Source: Artocarpus heterophyllus (Eukaryota > Streptophyta > Magnoliopsida > Rosales > Moraceae). Taken from it: a stretch of 64,000 bases of DNA. The DNA lies in NCBI GenBank assembly GCA_025403435.1, contig CM046354.1, positions 38,801,041 through 38,865,040 of the forward strand. Direction: 5' to 3'. The translations under genes and the position numbers were made by a program. This document shows, in pieces, positions 37,754 through 47,429 of this stretch. The notes under the pieces are model-generated. The model was not told the DNA's origin. It searched no databases and saw only the letters and a program-made list of their open reading frames with translations. How positions within the stretch are numbered: the stretch's first letter is position 1; each line of letters opens with the position of its first letter.

Positions 37754-39677
37754 TGTTAGACATGTATGCCTTAAGGCGTAAAAATGTAACATGCTTTTGG
37801 AGACATTTTTATTAATAAAGAATCTATTTGTTATTCATATACCAAATTGTTGTCCTCTTTATGTCCATATTTGTTGAATGTATGATAAGCAAGTAAAAGT
37901 CTGAGACTCTCGGTCTAAACCTTTAGAATTGGGCATATGATAGATAGATTATACAGAATACATGATTCTAAAGGTGACAATCTAAATCATAAGATTCACA
38001 ATAGAGTGAGTAAAGTTGAGTGCTTTGTTCATGCAAAGATTATTATGTTGTCTATACCCCGAACAGGAGATGGTTTGTCTTGGCCATCAGAGGTGGACTC
38101 CACGAATAGAAATATTGGTGCATGGCCATAGGTGACGATGCTTTGGATCGAGACATAAAGTGTAATTGATTTAGATTAATAATTCTGTCTCGGTAAATCA
38201 ATTCACTTTAGACGGTCATATGTGTTGTATCTCAATCCTGAGATGAATAGTAGGCCTGTTGTTTTAGCTTATGTCTTTTGATGTAGGTGACATCCATATT
38301 TGATAATGGTACGCATATCGATATATTAGAGACATAATTCTTAATAGCGTAGACTTGTTATTCATAGATACGAAATCTATAGCTCCTCTTTAAGAGTCGA
38401 TGATGTCCCTTTATATGCGTTATCTTATAATTGAAAGACTGGAGTACTCAACCATTTAGATACATAGGTGTAACCAAAGGTATACTGTTTTTAGATGGTA
38501 AGTTTTTCGATGGTGAGACAATAGAACGTAAGAGAAAAATAATAAAGAAAGTAAGATAGAATTTATCCTTAAGCTAATTATGGATAATCCTATGGGGATA
38601 AGATACATTATGATATGTCATAGAGACTTAGCTATCCGGGCTTCGTAATTTTATATGGTCCGAGAGTGCAGCTCTAAGCTTTCAGCGGAGTAGCGTTAAA
38701 GTTGATAATTATGAAATATATATCTAGGATATTGGGTTTTATAACTATCAGGAGCTTAAACTATATAGGTCCATCAGGTCCCCTTTGCTAGCTCATAATA
38801 AATCCTGTAACAATACGGCGTGCTTTTTCAATAAATTGGTGACTTATATTAAATTATTAGATTGGCTGAAATTTGATAGGATAAGATAATTCATGTTTGT
38901 TTATCAGTTAAATTAATTTTGTGTAAAATAATTCAAGATAAACTTGTTGACTTACGAGGAATATTTATTTTCCTAGAGATTATTTAGATACAGTTGTTTT
39001 AATCAGATAACTTCTCTATTGGGTTATTTAACTTAAAACTGAGGCTTTATCCAAAGAATCTCAGGCGAGGGATAAAAGATTCGCAGGAATCATTTATCGT
39101 AAATTCGACAGGCCAATCTTCAGCGTTGGCCTGCCGATGGAATAAGTTCAACAGGCCGATGTGGCAGATCGATCTGTCGATTGAGCAATAATTTAATCAT
39201 GTGTTTTTATGCGATTTTATTAGATATTGATCTAAATTTAAATTTTTTAGGCCTTATCTCCCCTGGGTTTAATCTCTACAAATAAGGAGTGAGACTTCAT
39301 AGTTATTGAGATCATTTGAGAGATAAAGAATGAGCATTCTATTTTGTAAGTCTGTGAAACCCCCTTGAAGAGCTATTATTCACAAATCATGAACGATAAT
39401 TTTGGGTATTTCTCAATTGGTTGGAAGGAGAGTCACCGGGGAGGAGCTATACGAGTATGCCCATACACGTACTGATCGTGCATAGAGAATACCAAAGAAG
39501 ACCAATTGGTTGAGGCTCTTTTGAAACTCCCTTTTCTTCACTGATCGTTGGAGCTCTTCGGCATACAAAGTTAGTAAGATCTAGTTAATTTATGCATATA
39601 ATATGTCAAACTTGTGTTTTGGAAAGTACTCTCATGAAAAAAAATTTAAATTTCTGTTGTGTACTACTTTTCCAACA
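37754..39677 (+). repeat. 5' LTR of the copia derivative
   Basis: Starts TGTTAGACATGTATGCC and ends CTACTTTTCCAACA. Same family and length as the LTRs at 7526 and 21994. The TATA box is altered (CTACAAATAAGG near 39275). Confidence 0.9.
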
Positions 39678-39678
39678 A

Positions 39679-39692
39679 TTGGTATTAGAGCC
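39679..39692 (+). other. Primer-binding site, initiator-tRNA-Met type
   Basis: TTGGTATTAGAGCC one base after the LTR end, identical to the site at 21992-21979. Confidence 0.85.
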
Positions 39693-39960
39693 AGGGCTTT
39701 TACATAAATCTACAAGTTTATGATAACTCTTCAGCGATAGCTAATGCTAAGGAACCAAGATTTCACAAGAAGAGTGAGCATATAGATTGGAAGTAACATG
39801 TGATAAAGGACTTTGTTGAGGACGGGCATATTGATGTGTGTAAAATCACATATGAGGACAATTTAGCTGATTCATTCATGAAAACACTAACTGCGAGAGT
39901 TTTTGAGAGGCATGTGGAAGCTATGTGGATGTGAGATTCGTCATATTTACTCACTAAGAG

Positions 39961-39972
39961 CGAGTGGGAGAT
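39961..39972 (+). other. Polypurine tract
   Basis: CGAGTGGGAGAT directly before the 3' LTR start TGTTGAACATG, the second-strand priming site expected for a copia element. Confidence 0.75.
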
Positions 39973-42365
39973 TGTTGAACATGTATGTCCTAAGGAGTAA
40001 AAATGTAATATGTTTTTAGAGACATTTTTATCAATAAAGAAATTATTTATTATTCATATACCAAATTGTTGTCCCCTTTATGTTCATATTTGTTGAATGT
40101 ATGATAAGCAAACAAAAGTCTGAGACTATCAGTCTAAACCTTTAGAATCAGACATATGATGGACAGATTATGCAAAAGACATGATTCTAAAGGTGACGGT
40201 CTAAATCATAGGACATACCATCGAGAAAGTAAAGTTGGGCGCTTTATTCTTGCAAAGAATGTTATGTTGTCTGTATCCCTAACGGGATCATGGACAGATT
40301 ATGCAGAAAACATGATTCTAAAGGTGACAGTCTAAATCATAAGACCTGCCACTGAGAGAGTAAAGTTAGACACTTTATTCATACAAAGATTGTTATGTTG
40401 TCTATATCCCTAATGGGAGATGGTTTGTCTTAGCCATCAAAGGTGGACTCCGCTAATAGAAACATTGGTGCATTGTCATAGGTGACGATGCATTGGATCG
40501 AGACATAAAATGTAATTGATTTGGATTTATAATTCTGTCTTGGCTGATTAATTCACTTCAGACAGTCATATGTGTTGTATCTTAATCTTGAGATGAATAG
40601 TAGGCTTGTTGTCTTGGATTATGTCTTTTGATGTATTAAAGGGTGACATCCATATTTTATGATAGAATGCATACCGGTATGTTGGAGACATAACTCTTGA
40701 TAGCATAGACTTGTTATTTATAGATACAGAATCTATAGCTCCTCTTTAGGAGTCGATGATATCCTCTTATATATGTTATCTTGTAATTGAAAGATCGGAG
40801 CACTTAACCATTTGGATACATTGGTGTAACCGAATCGTATACTGTCTTTGGATGGTAAGTTTTCCGATGGTGAGATAATGGAATGTAAGAGAAAAATAAT
40901 CAGGAAGGTGAGACAAAATTTATTATTAAGCCAATTATGGATAATCCTATGGGGATACGATACATTATGATATGTCATGGAGACTTAGCGATTCAGGCTT
41001 CATAATTTTATATAGTTCGAGAGTGTAGCTCTAAGCTTTTAGTGGAGTAATATTAGAGTTGATAAGTCTAAAATGCATATCTTGGATATTAGGTTTTATA
41101 ATTATCAAGAGCTTGAACTATATAGGTCTATTAGGTCCCCTTTACTAGCTTATAATAAATCTTGTAACGACACAGCGTGCTTTTACAATAAATTGGTAAC
41201 TTATGTTAAATTATTAGATTTGCTGAAATTTGATAGGATCAGATAATTCATGTCTGTTTATCGGTTGAATTAATTTTGTGTAAGGTAATTTAATATAAAC
41301 TTGTTGACTTGTCGAGAATATTTATTTCCTTAGAGGTTATCTAGATATGGTTGTTTTAATCAGATGACTTCTCTATTGGACTATTTGACTTAAAACTGAG
41401 GCTTTATCTACAGAATCTTAGGTGGGGAATAAAAGATTTGTAAGGATCATTTATCGTAAGTTCAACAGGCCAACTTAGCTCATAATAAATCTTATAATGA
41501 TACAGCGTGCTTTTCTAATAAATTGGTGTCTTATGTTAAATTATTAGATTGGCTGACATTCGATAGGATCAAATAATTCATGTTTGTTTATCAATTGAAT
41601 TAATTTTGTGTAAATTAATTCAAGATAAACTTGTTGACTTGTCGGGAACATTTATTTTCCTAGAGATTTTCTAGATATGGTTGTTTAATCAGATAACTTC
41701 TCTATTGGGCTATTTGACTTAAAACTGAGGCTTTATTCAAAAAATCTTAGGTAGAGAATAAAAGATTCACAGGATCATTGATCGTGAGTTCGACAGGCCG
41801 ATCTTTAGGGTTGGCCTACCGATGGAGTAAGTTCGATAGCAAATTGACCTGCCAACTGAGCGATAATTTGATCATGTGCTTTTATGCAATTTTATCATAT
41901 ATTGATCCATATTCAAATTTTTGAGGCCTTATCTAATAAGGACTATCCTCTAGGTTCAACCTCTATAAACAGGGAGTGAGACTGCACAGTTGTTGAGATC
42001 AGTTGAGAGATCAAGAGTGAGTATTCTATTCTATGAGTCTATGAAACTCCCCTTAAGAGCCATTGTTCATAAATCACGAACGATAGTTCTAGGTGTTTCT
42101 CAATTGGTTGGAAGGAAAGTCATCAGGGAAGAGCTATATGAGTGTGCCCACACACATACCGATCATGGATAAAGAATAGCAAAGAAAACCAGTTGGTTGA
42201 GGCTCTCCTGGAATGCCCTTCTCTCCACAGATCGCAGGAGCTCTTCAGTAATACAAAGTTAGTAAGATCTGGTTAATTTATGCGTATAGCATGTTAAACT
42301 TGTGTTTTGAAAAATACTTTCATGAAAAAAATTTTGAATTTTTGCTGCATACTACTTATCCAATA
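39973..42365 (+). repeat. 3' LTR of the copia derivative, enlarged by two internal duplications
   Basis: Starts TGTTGAACATGTATG and ends ACTTATCCAATA, where the last CA has become TA. It is 469 bp longer than its partner. A 131-bp tandem duplication starts at 40159/40290 and a 330-bp one at 41147/41477; together they explain 461 bp of the excess. Confidence 0.88.
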
Positions 42366-42370
42366 GCAAT

Positions 42371-42533
42371 AACTCCACAAAACAAGTTGAAGAGGAGCCC
42401 GTGATGACTGTTGCAACCAACATGCCTCTAAGAGTGACATATGTACAAATGTTTATAAAGGGGATGCTTGCTCAAAGCACAAAAATGGCCGAGGAAAAAA
42501 TCAACCAGAAGGTGATGAAGGCGATGAGTAAAA
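42371..42533 (+). pseudogene. Gypsy gag, middle piece
   Basis: Open plus-strand frame (VEEEPVMTVATNMPLR, MFIKGMLAQSTKMAEEKIN). The solo LTR cuts it at the TAAAA target site, and the frame resumes after the LTR at 44544. Confidence 0.7.
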
Positions 42534-44538
42534 TGTTGGAAAAAATAGTATACAGCAAAATTTTAAAAATTTTATACCAAAGTATTTTCTAAAACACAAG
42601 TTTGACATCCTATATACATAAATTAACCAGATCTTACTAACCTTTGAATACCGAAGATCCCCTGCAATCACTGTAGAGAAGAACATTTCAGAAGAGCCTC
42701 AACCAATTGGTCTTCTATGTTATTCTCTATCCACGATCGGAGTGTGTATGGACACACGACGTTCAACTCTTCCCGGTGACTCTCCTTCTAACCAATCAAG
42801 GAAACCCAAAACTAAGGTTCGTGATTTATGAACAATAGCTCTCAGGGAGTTTCAGAGACTCACAGTATAGAGTGCTCACTCTTAATTCCTCAACTGATCT
42901 ACATAAAATATGAGTCTCATTCCCTATTTATAGAGGTTGGGCCCGAGGGTTAGTCCTTATTAGATAAGACCTCAAAAATTTGAATCAAGTTAATATCTGA
43001 TAAAAATCATCTCTAAAAACGTGTAATCATAAATCGCTTGGTCCGTAGGCCGAATTGGTAGATCGGCCTACCAAACTTACTCCATTGGTAGGCCAAACCT
43101 AAAGATCAGCCTGCCGAGCTTACGATAAATGATCCCTATGAATCTTTTATTTCCCACCCGAGATTCTTAGGATAGAGTCTCAGTTTTAATTCAAATAACC
43201 CAATGGAGAAGTTATCTAATTAAAACAGTCATATCTAGATAATCTCCAGGAAAATAAATATTCCCGATAATTCAACAAGCTTATCATGAATTAATTTACT
43301 CAAAATTAATTCAATCATAAACAGACATAAATTATTTAATCTCGATAATTCAACAAGTTTATGTTGAATTACTTTTTCACAAAATTAATTCAATCGATAA
43401 ACAGATATAAATTATCTGATCCTACTAAATTTCAGCCAATCTAATAATTTGACATAAGTCACCAATTTATTAAAAAATCACACCGTATCGTTATAGGATT
43501 TATTATGAGCTAGTAAAGGGGACCTGACGCACCTATATAGTTCAAGCTCCCGACAATTGTGAAACCACCCAATATCCCAGATATATATTTCACAATTATT
43601 AACTCTAATGCTACTCCACTAAAAGCTTAGAGCTGCACTCTCGAACTATGTAGAATTATGAAGCCCGAATAGTTAAGTCTCCAAGATATATCATAATGTA
43701 TCGTATCTCTATAGGATATCCATAATTGACTTAAGGATAAATTCTGTCTTACCTTCCCGATTATTTTTCTCTTACGTTCCATTATCTTACCATCTAAAAA
43801 CAGTATACCATTCGGTTACACCTATGTATTCAAATGGGTGAGTGCTCTAGTTTTTCAATTACAGAATGACACATATAAGAGGATGTCTTTGACTCCTAAA
43901 GAGGAGCTATGGATTTCGTATCTATGAATAACAAGTCTATTCTATCAAGAGTCATGTTCCTAACGTACCGGTATGCATACCATCATAAAATATGGATGTT
44001 ACTCTTTAGTACATCAAAAGACATAAGTCAAGATAATAGGCCCACTATTCACCTTAAGATTAAGAAATAATACATATGATTGTCTAAAGTGAATTGATTT
44101 TCCGAGATGGAATTATTAATGCAAATCAATTACACTTTATGTCTCAATCCAATACATCATCACCTATAACAATTCACCAATGTTTTTATTCACAGAATCT
44201 ACCTCCGATAGCCAAGACAAACCCTCTCCTGTTAGGGATATAGACAACATAACAATCTTTGTATGAATAAAGCACCTAACTTTATTCCCTCGATTATGGA
44301 TCTTATAATTTAGACTCACTTTTAGAATCATGTCTTTCGTAAATCTGTCCATCATATACCTAATTCCAAAGGTTTCGACCGACAGTCTCGGACTTTTGTT
44401 TGCTTGTCATACATTCAACAAATATGAACGTAATGAGAACAACAATTTGGTATATGAATAATAAATAAATTCTTTATTGATAAAAATATCTCCAAAAATA
44501 TATTACATTTTTACTCCTTAGGGCCTACATGTCTTACA
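42534..44538 (-). mobile_element. Solo copia LTR, TSD TAAAA
   Basis: 2005 bp from TGTTGGAAAAAATAG to TACATGTCTTACA, flanked by TAAAA at 42529-42533 and 44539-44543. Minus orientation, main subfamily with the GGCC-rich block near 43040-43120. A 78-bp internal tandem duplication (43265/43343) explains most of the extra length. No internal copia sequence remains. Confidence 0.9.
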
Positions 44539-44543
44539 TAAAA

Positions 44544-45138
44544 TACCAGCTCTAGACGAGATCTCAAAGGGGATCAGAGAGACCCCATTCGCTAAGCACA
44601 ATTCTATGATAGTCTCTCTAAAGTATGCCAACCTAGTTTGCTTGCTTCGATGGTACTTCACAAAACACAATCTTCTGCAATACAAAAACATTGTGAATGC
44701 CACCAACATTCTAGACAACATCCCAGATGAAATAATGTACAAACTCTTCGCAAAGTGTTTGAAAGGGCCTGCGCTATGCTGGTTCAATAACTTACCACAT
44801 GAATCCATTGACAGCTTGATGACTTGGCGAACCTGTTCATGAAGAGTTATTCGATGCACATTCAGATGAGGAAGACAGCATAGTCTTATGGGGAACCGTT
44901 CAGGGATAGAACGTTCAACAAGACTGTTTCAAAAATTTCAGACGTCGAGGATGGAATGACAAGAGAAACGCTAAAGAAGGGACTTCTGCACAAGTCCACG
45001 TTTAAAGATAGCATTTGCTCAAATTACCTGAAGGCCATTTAGGAGGCTCTCAATTGAGCTAAAGGCTTCATTGATCTTGAGAATGAAGACGAGCGAGTCG
45101 AATGAGAACTTGCAAGAACTAGAGGAAACAACGAATAT
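44544..45138 (+). pseudogene. Gypsy gag, C-terminal half
   Basis: Plus-strand frames with PALDEISKGIRETPFAKHN, LFAKCLKGPALCWFNNLP and, after a one-base shift, DLANLFMKSYSMHI, then SKISDVEDGMTRETLKKGL and AKGFIDLENEDE. This is the retrotransposon gag core of the same family as 33040-34060. At least two frameshifts and several stops. Confidence 0.8.
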
Positions 45139-45330
45139 CGCTCAGATTGAGTGAAGCATTATATATCTTTGTGTGGTATTTTATTCAACTTTTTCTATTC
45201 TTCTTATTTGTATGATAATTTTGAATATTATCAGTAACTAACATGTTTAGAAGCTTGCTTAGACCTAATAACGGTGATCAAGGGCCTAAATTACTTTAAT
45301 CCATTTATTAGAAAAAGCCTAACTTGATTT
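45139..45330 (+). repeat. Partial gypsy LTR fused to gag
   Basis: Matches 37033 to about 37225 of the 5' LTR (GTGTGGTATTTTATTCAA, GGGCCTAAATTAC). It begins abruptly in gag and loses similarity after CTAACTTG. The LTR start, all of pol and the LTR end are missing. Confidence 0.65.
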
Positions 45331-46140
45331 AATTTAATTATAGATATAACATCTATTCTAAATGTATAAATAATTCTTTTTTAAATAAATAACAACTAAC
45401 TATACATCTTTTTTTTTGCTACCTACATGTCATCTCTCTAAAAAAACATCCTTCTAATGTATAAATCCTTTATTTTTTTTGTTTTATGCTTCGGGGGTAT
45501 TTTTTTGGTTGATAATAAGGTTTGAGTTTGGTTTTGTCCTAAACATTAATTAACAATTTCCCCTCGTCCATCACTGGCAAAAGCTCTGGCGACGCCAAAT
45601 TGCAGGATCTCGATGGTAGTACAATGAGGCGGTAGGAAACTTTGGAAATCGTAGGAAGAGTTTGATCTAGAAGTAGATCGCAACCACTTATTGATCTTGC
45701 CCCTCGTCAGTCGCCCAAGGGGTTCACAAGGATAGGCTTGAGGTCGTTGGCAATCATTCGACGAACTCGCGATGAGCGATGCATAAGAAACGCCAAAAAA
45801 ATGCTGCCAAAGTCGACGCTTTGAGCTCCAGTTTTCGATGCCAAGATCCTGCCGCTGATATGAACATCGAGATCCTTTTTGGCCTGAGATGAAGTTGATC
45901 CTCTCCTGTTGAATCTCCTCAGACGTTAGCATTGACATGCTCGTCTACGATAGTGGAAGTTGTCAGACCTTCTATATCCACACCAAGTAAAGCCCAGCGA
46001 TGGAGATGTGTTTTTTATTATTATTTTTATGGATTTGGTAATCTATTTGGATGGTGAGAAAATGAGGGAAAAGGAAAATTAGTTGATTTTTGTGAATTTT
46101 TGTATTTTTTGCCATGATTTTTTTTTTGTGATTTCGGTCG
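45331..46140. other. Unassigned intergenic sequence
   Basis: Includes a 130-codon minus-strand frame (45938-45546) with no recognisable motif. Base composition there is more even than in the flanks. It could be a gene fragment or chance; not called as a gene. Confidence 0.4.
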
Positions 46141-46700
46141 TAAAAGTGGCTATTCGTCGAAGTCACTGGTAAATTTTTATATTTACACATTAATACAATA
46201 TTAACAGGTTAATACTTATTTCCCATAGTTGGTGGTCCGATGAAGTCGTAGGTAAATTTTTATACTTACACAACAATATAATATTACTAGGTTAATTCTG
46301 TATTTACTCATCGTTGGGGAATTTTTTATTTACAAGTTAATAAAGTATACCAGATTAATACTGTGTTTTTCAGCCTTTGACAGTCCGGTGAAGTCACCCA
46401 TGAATTATTACCAAGTTAATGTTGTATTTGTCTGTTACCTACGATCTGACAAAATCATCGATAAATTTTTATATTTACACAATAATACAATATTACTATA
46501 TAAATATTATATTTTTTAGTAGCCAGCCGTCTAACAAAATTACTAGTAAATTTTTATATTTTCTTGATAATACAATATCACAATATTAATACTATATATT
46601 TCAGCTGCCAACAATTTAATAAAATCCTTCGTAAATTTTAGTATTTATAGTTAATATAATATTACAAAATTAATATTGTATCTCCTAGTCGCGAACAATG
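46141..46700. repeat. Degenerate AT-rich minisatellite, unit about 83-85 bp
   Basis: About seven diverged units around GTAAATTTTTATATTTACAC followed by AATACAATATTAC and GGTTAATACTGTAT. The anchor recurs at about 46171, 46254, 46319 (shortened), 46398 (shortened), 46463, 46548 and 46633. Confidence 0.7.
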
Positions 46701-46855
46701 TTGGTAAGAAAGGTGAGAGATTGAGAAGAGAAAAATGTTAGATATTTTAAGGTTTTTATTCACCATTTTTCTAATATATTACTCAATTTCTCATTATATA
46801 TTTATTTATTACACATTTTAAAACTATTTGACATTATACTATTTACTCTTCTCTT

Positions 46856-46902
46856 TTATTATTATTATTATTATTATCATCATTATTATTATCATTATTT
46901 TG
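46856..46902. repeat. (ATT)n microsatellite
   Basis: TTATTATTATTATTATTATC followed by further ATT/ATC triplets. Confidence 0.85.
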
Positions 46903-47429
46903 CAGAAGCGTATTAATACAGAGGGATAATAAAGGTTCTACATTTTTACTCGCTAATCTTCCACCTGTGAGCTTTTTGCCAGGTCAATTTAAGCCAATAA
47001 TTCCAATAAAGGAAAAAAAAAAATGGCAATAGGAGGAATGATACGTGAGTACCGGTGGGAGCCGACATGAAACTAGTTCCCCATGGACATTTTTTCTTTC
47101 GTTCTCGGCCGCTCGGACGTTTTATTCAATTCTGGTAAAAAAAGAAAAGAAAAAGCGACAACTAAAAAATAAAACCTGCATGACATACTCATAGGGTGAC
47201 CCAACCGTCTCAGGATACAGGAAGAAATTTCTATGCAAAACATTACCTTACCATATACTAAAGCTCCTTTAATCAAACGTTTAAAGGATCAGATCAGCCT
47301 AAGAGTATACAACATACAGAATTACTCATTGGACCAAACAAATACAGAAAAAACAAGGGATTAGCAAAATAAGATAAACTTAGTAGAGCTAATTCTATAT
47401 GAAGGGCAAGGCAGTTGTTGCTAAATAGA
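46903..47429 (-). other. 3' flank of the CCCH zinc-finger gene, probable 3' UTR
   Basis: Follows the stop codon at 47432-47430 on the minus strand. No canonical AATAAA was found; ATTAAAGG near 47272 is the nearest variant. UTR extent is inference. Confidence 0.4.

Larger units (their letters stand above)
37754..42365 (+). mobile_element. Copia deletion derivative with both LTRs, TSD GCAAT
   Basis: 5' LTR 37754-39677 (1924 bp), 3' LTR 39973-42365 (2393 bp), and only 295 bp between them. The host pentamer GCAAT flanks both ends (37749-37753 and 42366-42370). The internal part keeps the PBS (39679), the very end of RNase H (EPRFHKKSEHID, then FVEDGHIDVCKITYEDNLAD, with a stop) and the polypurine tract. 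Gag, protease, integrase and RT are gone. Sequences needed in cis remain, so it could once have moved with help; that is inference. Confidence 0.88.
36534..45330 (+). mobile_element. Ty3/gypsy remnant split by two copia-family insertions
   Basis: 5' LTR (36534-37263), a PBS-like sequence starting TTTGGCACCCATCATG (from 37265) and a gag in three pieces: 37300-37748, 42371-42533 and 44544-45138. Then comes a partial LTR copy (45139 to about 45330). The gaps are the copia derivative (37754-42365) and the solo LTR (42534-44538), both with exact 5-bp target duplications. All of pol is missing. The gag piece contains ETPFAKHNSMI, LKGPALCWFNNLP and, after frameshifts, ETLKKGLLHKSTFKDSI. Nonfunctional. 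Confidence 0.8.

Noticed and set aside
7526..45330. Possible CRISPR array or direct-repeat defence locus because of many repeats
   Set aside because: The repeats are LTRs, target duplications and tandem duplications of a plant genome; no regularly spaced short repeats or cas genes.
45546..45938. 130-codon minus-strand open frame
   Set aside because: No motif, no splice context and no similarity that I recognise; could be chance or a fragment, so not called a gene.
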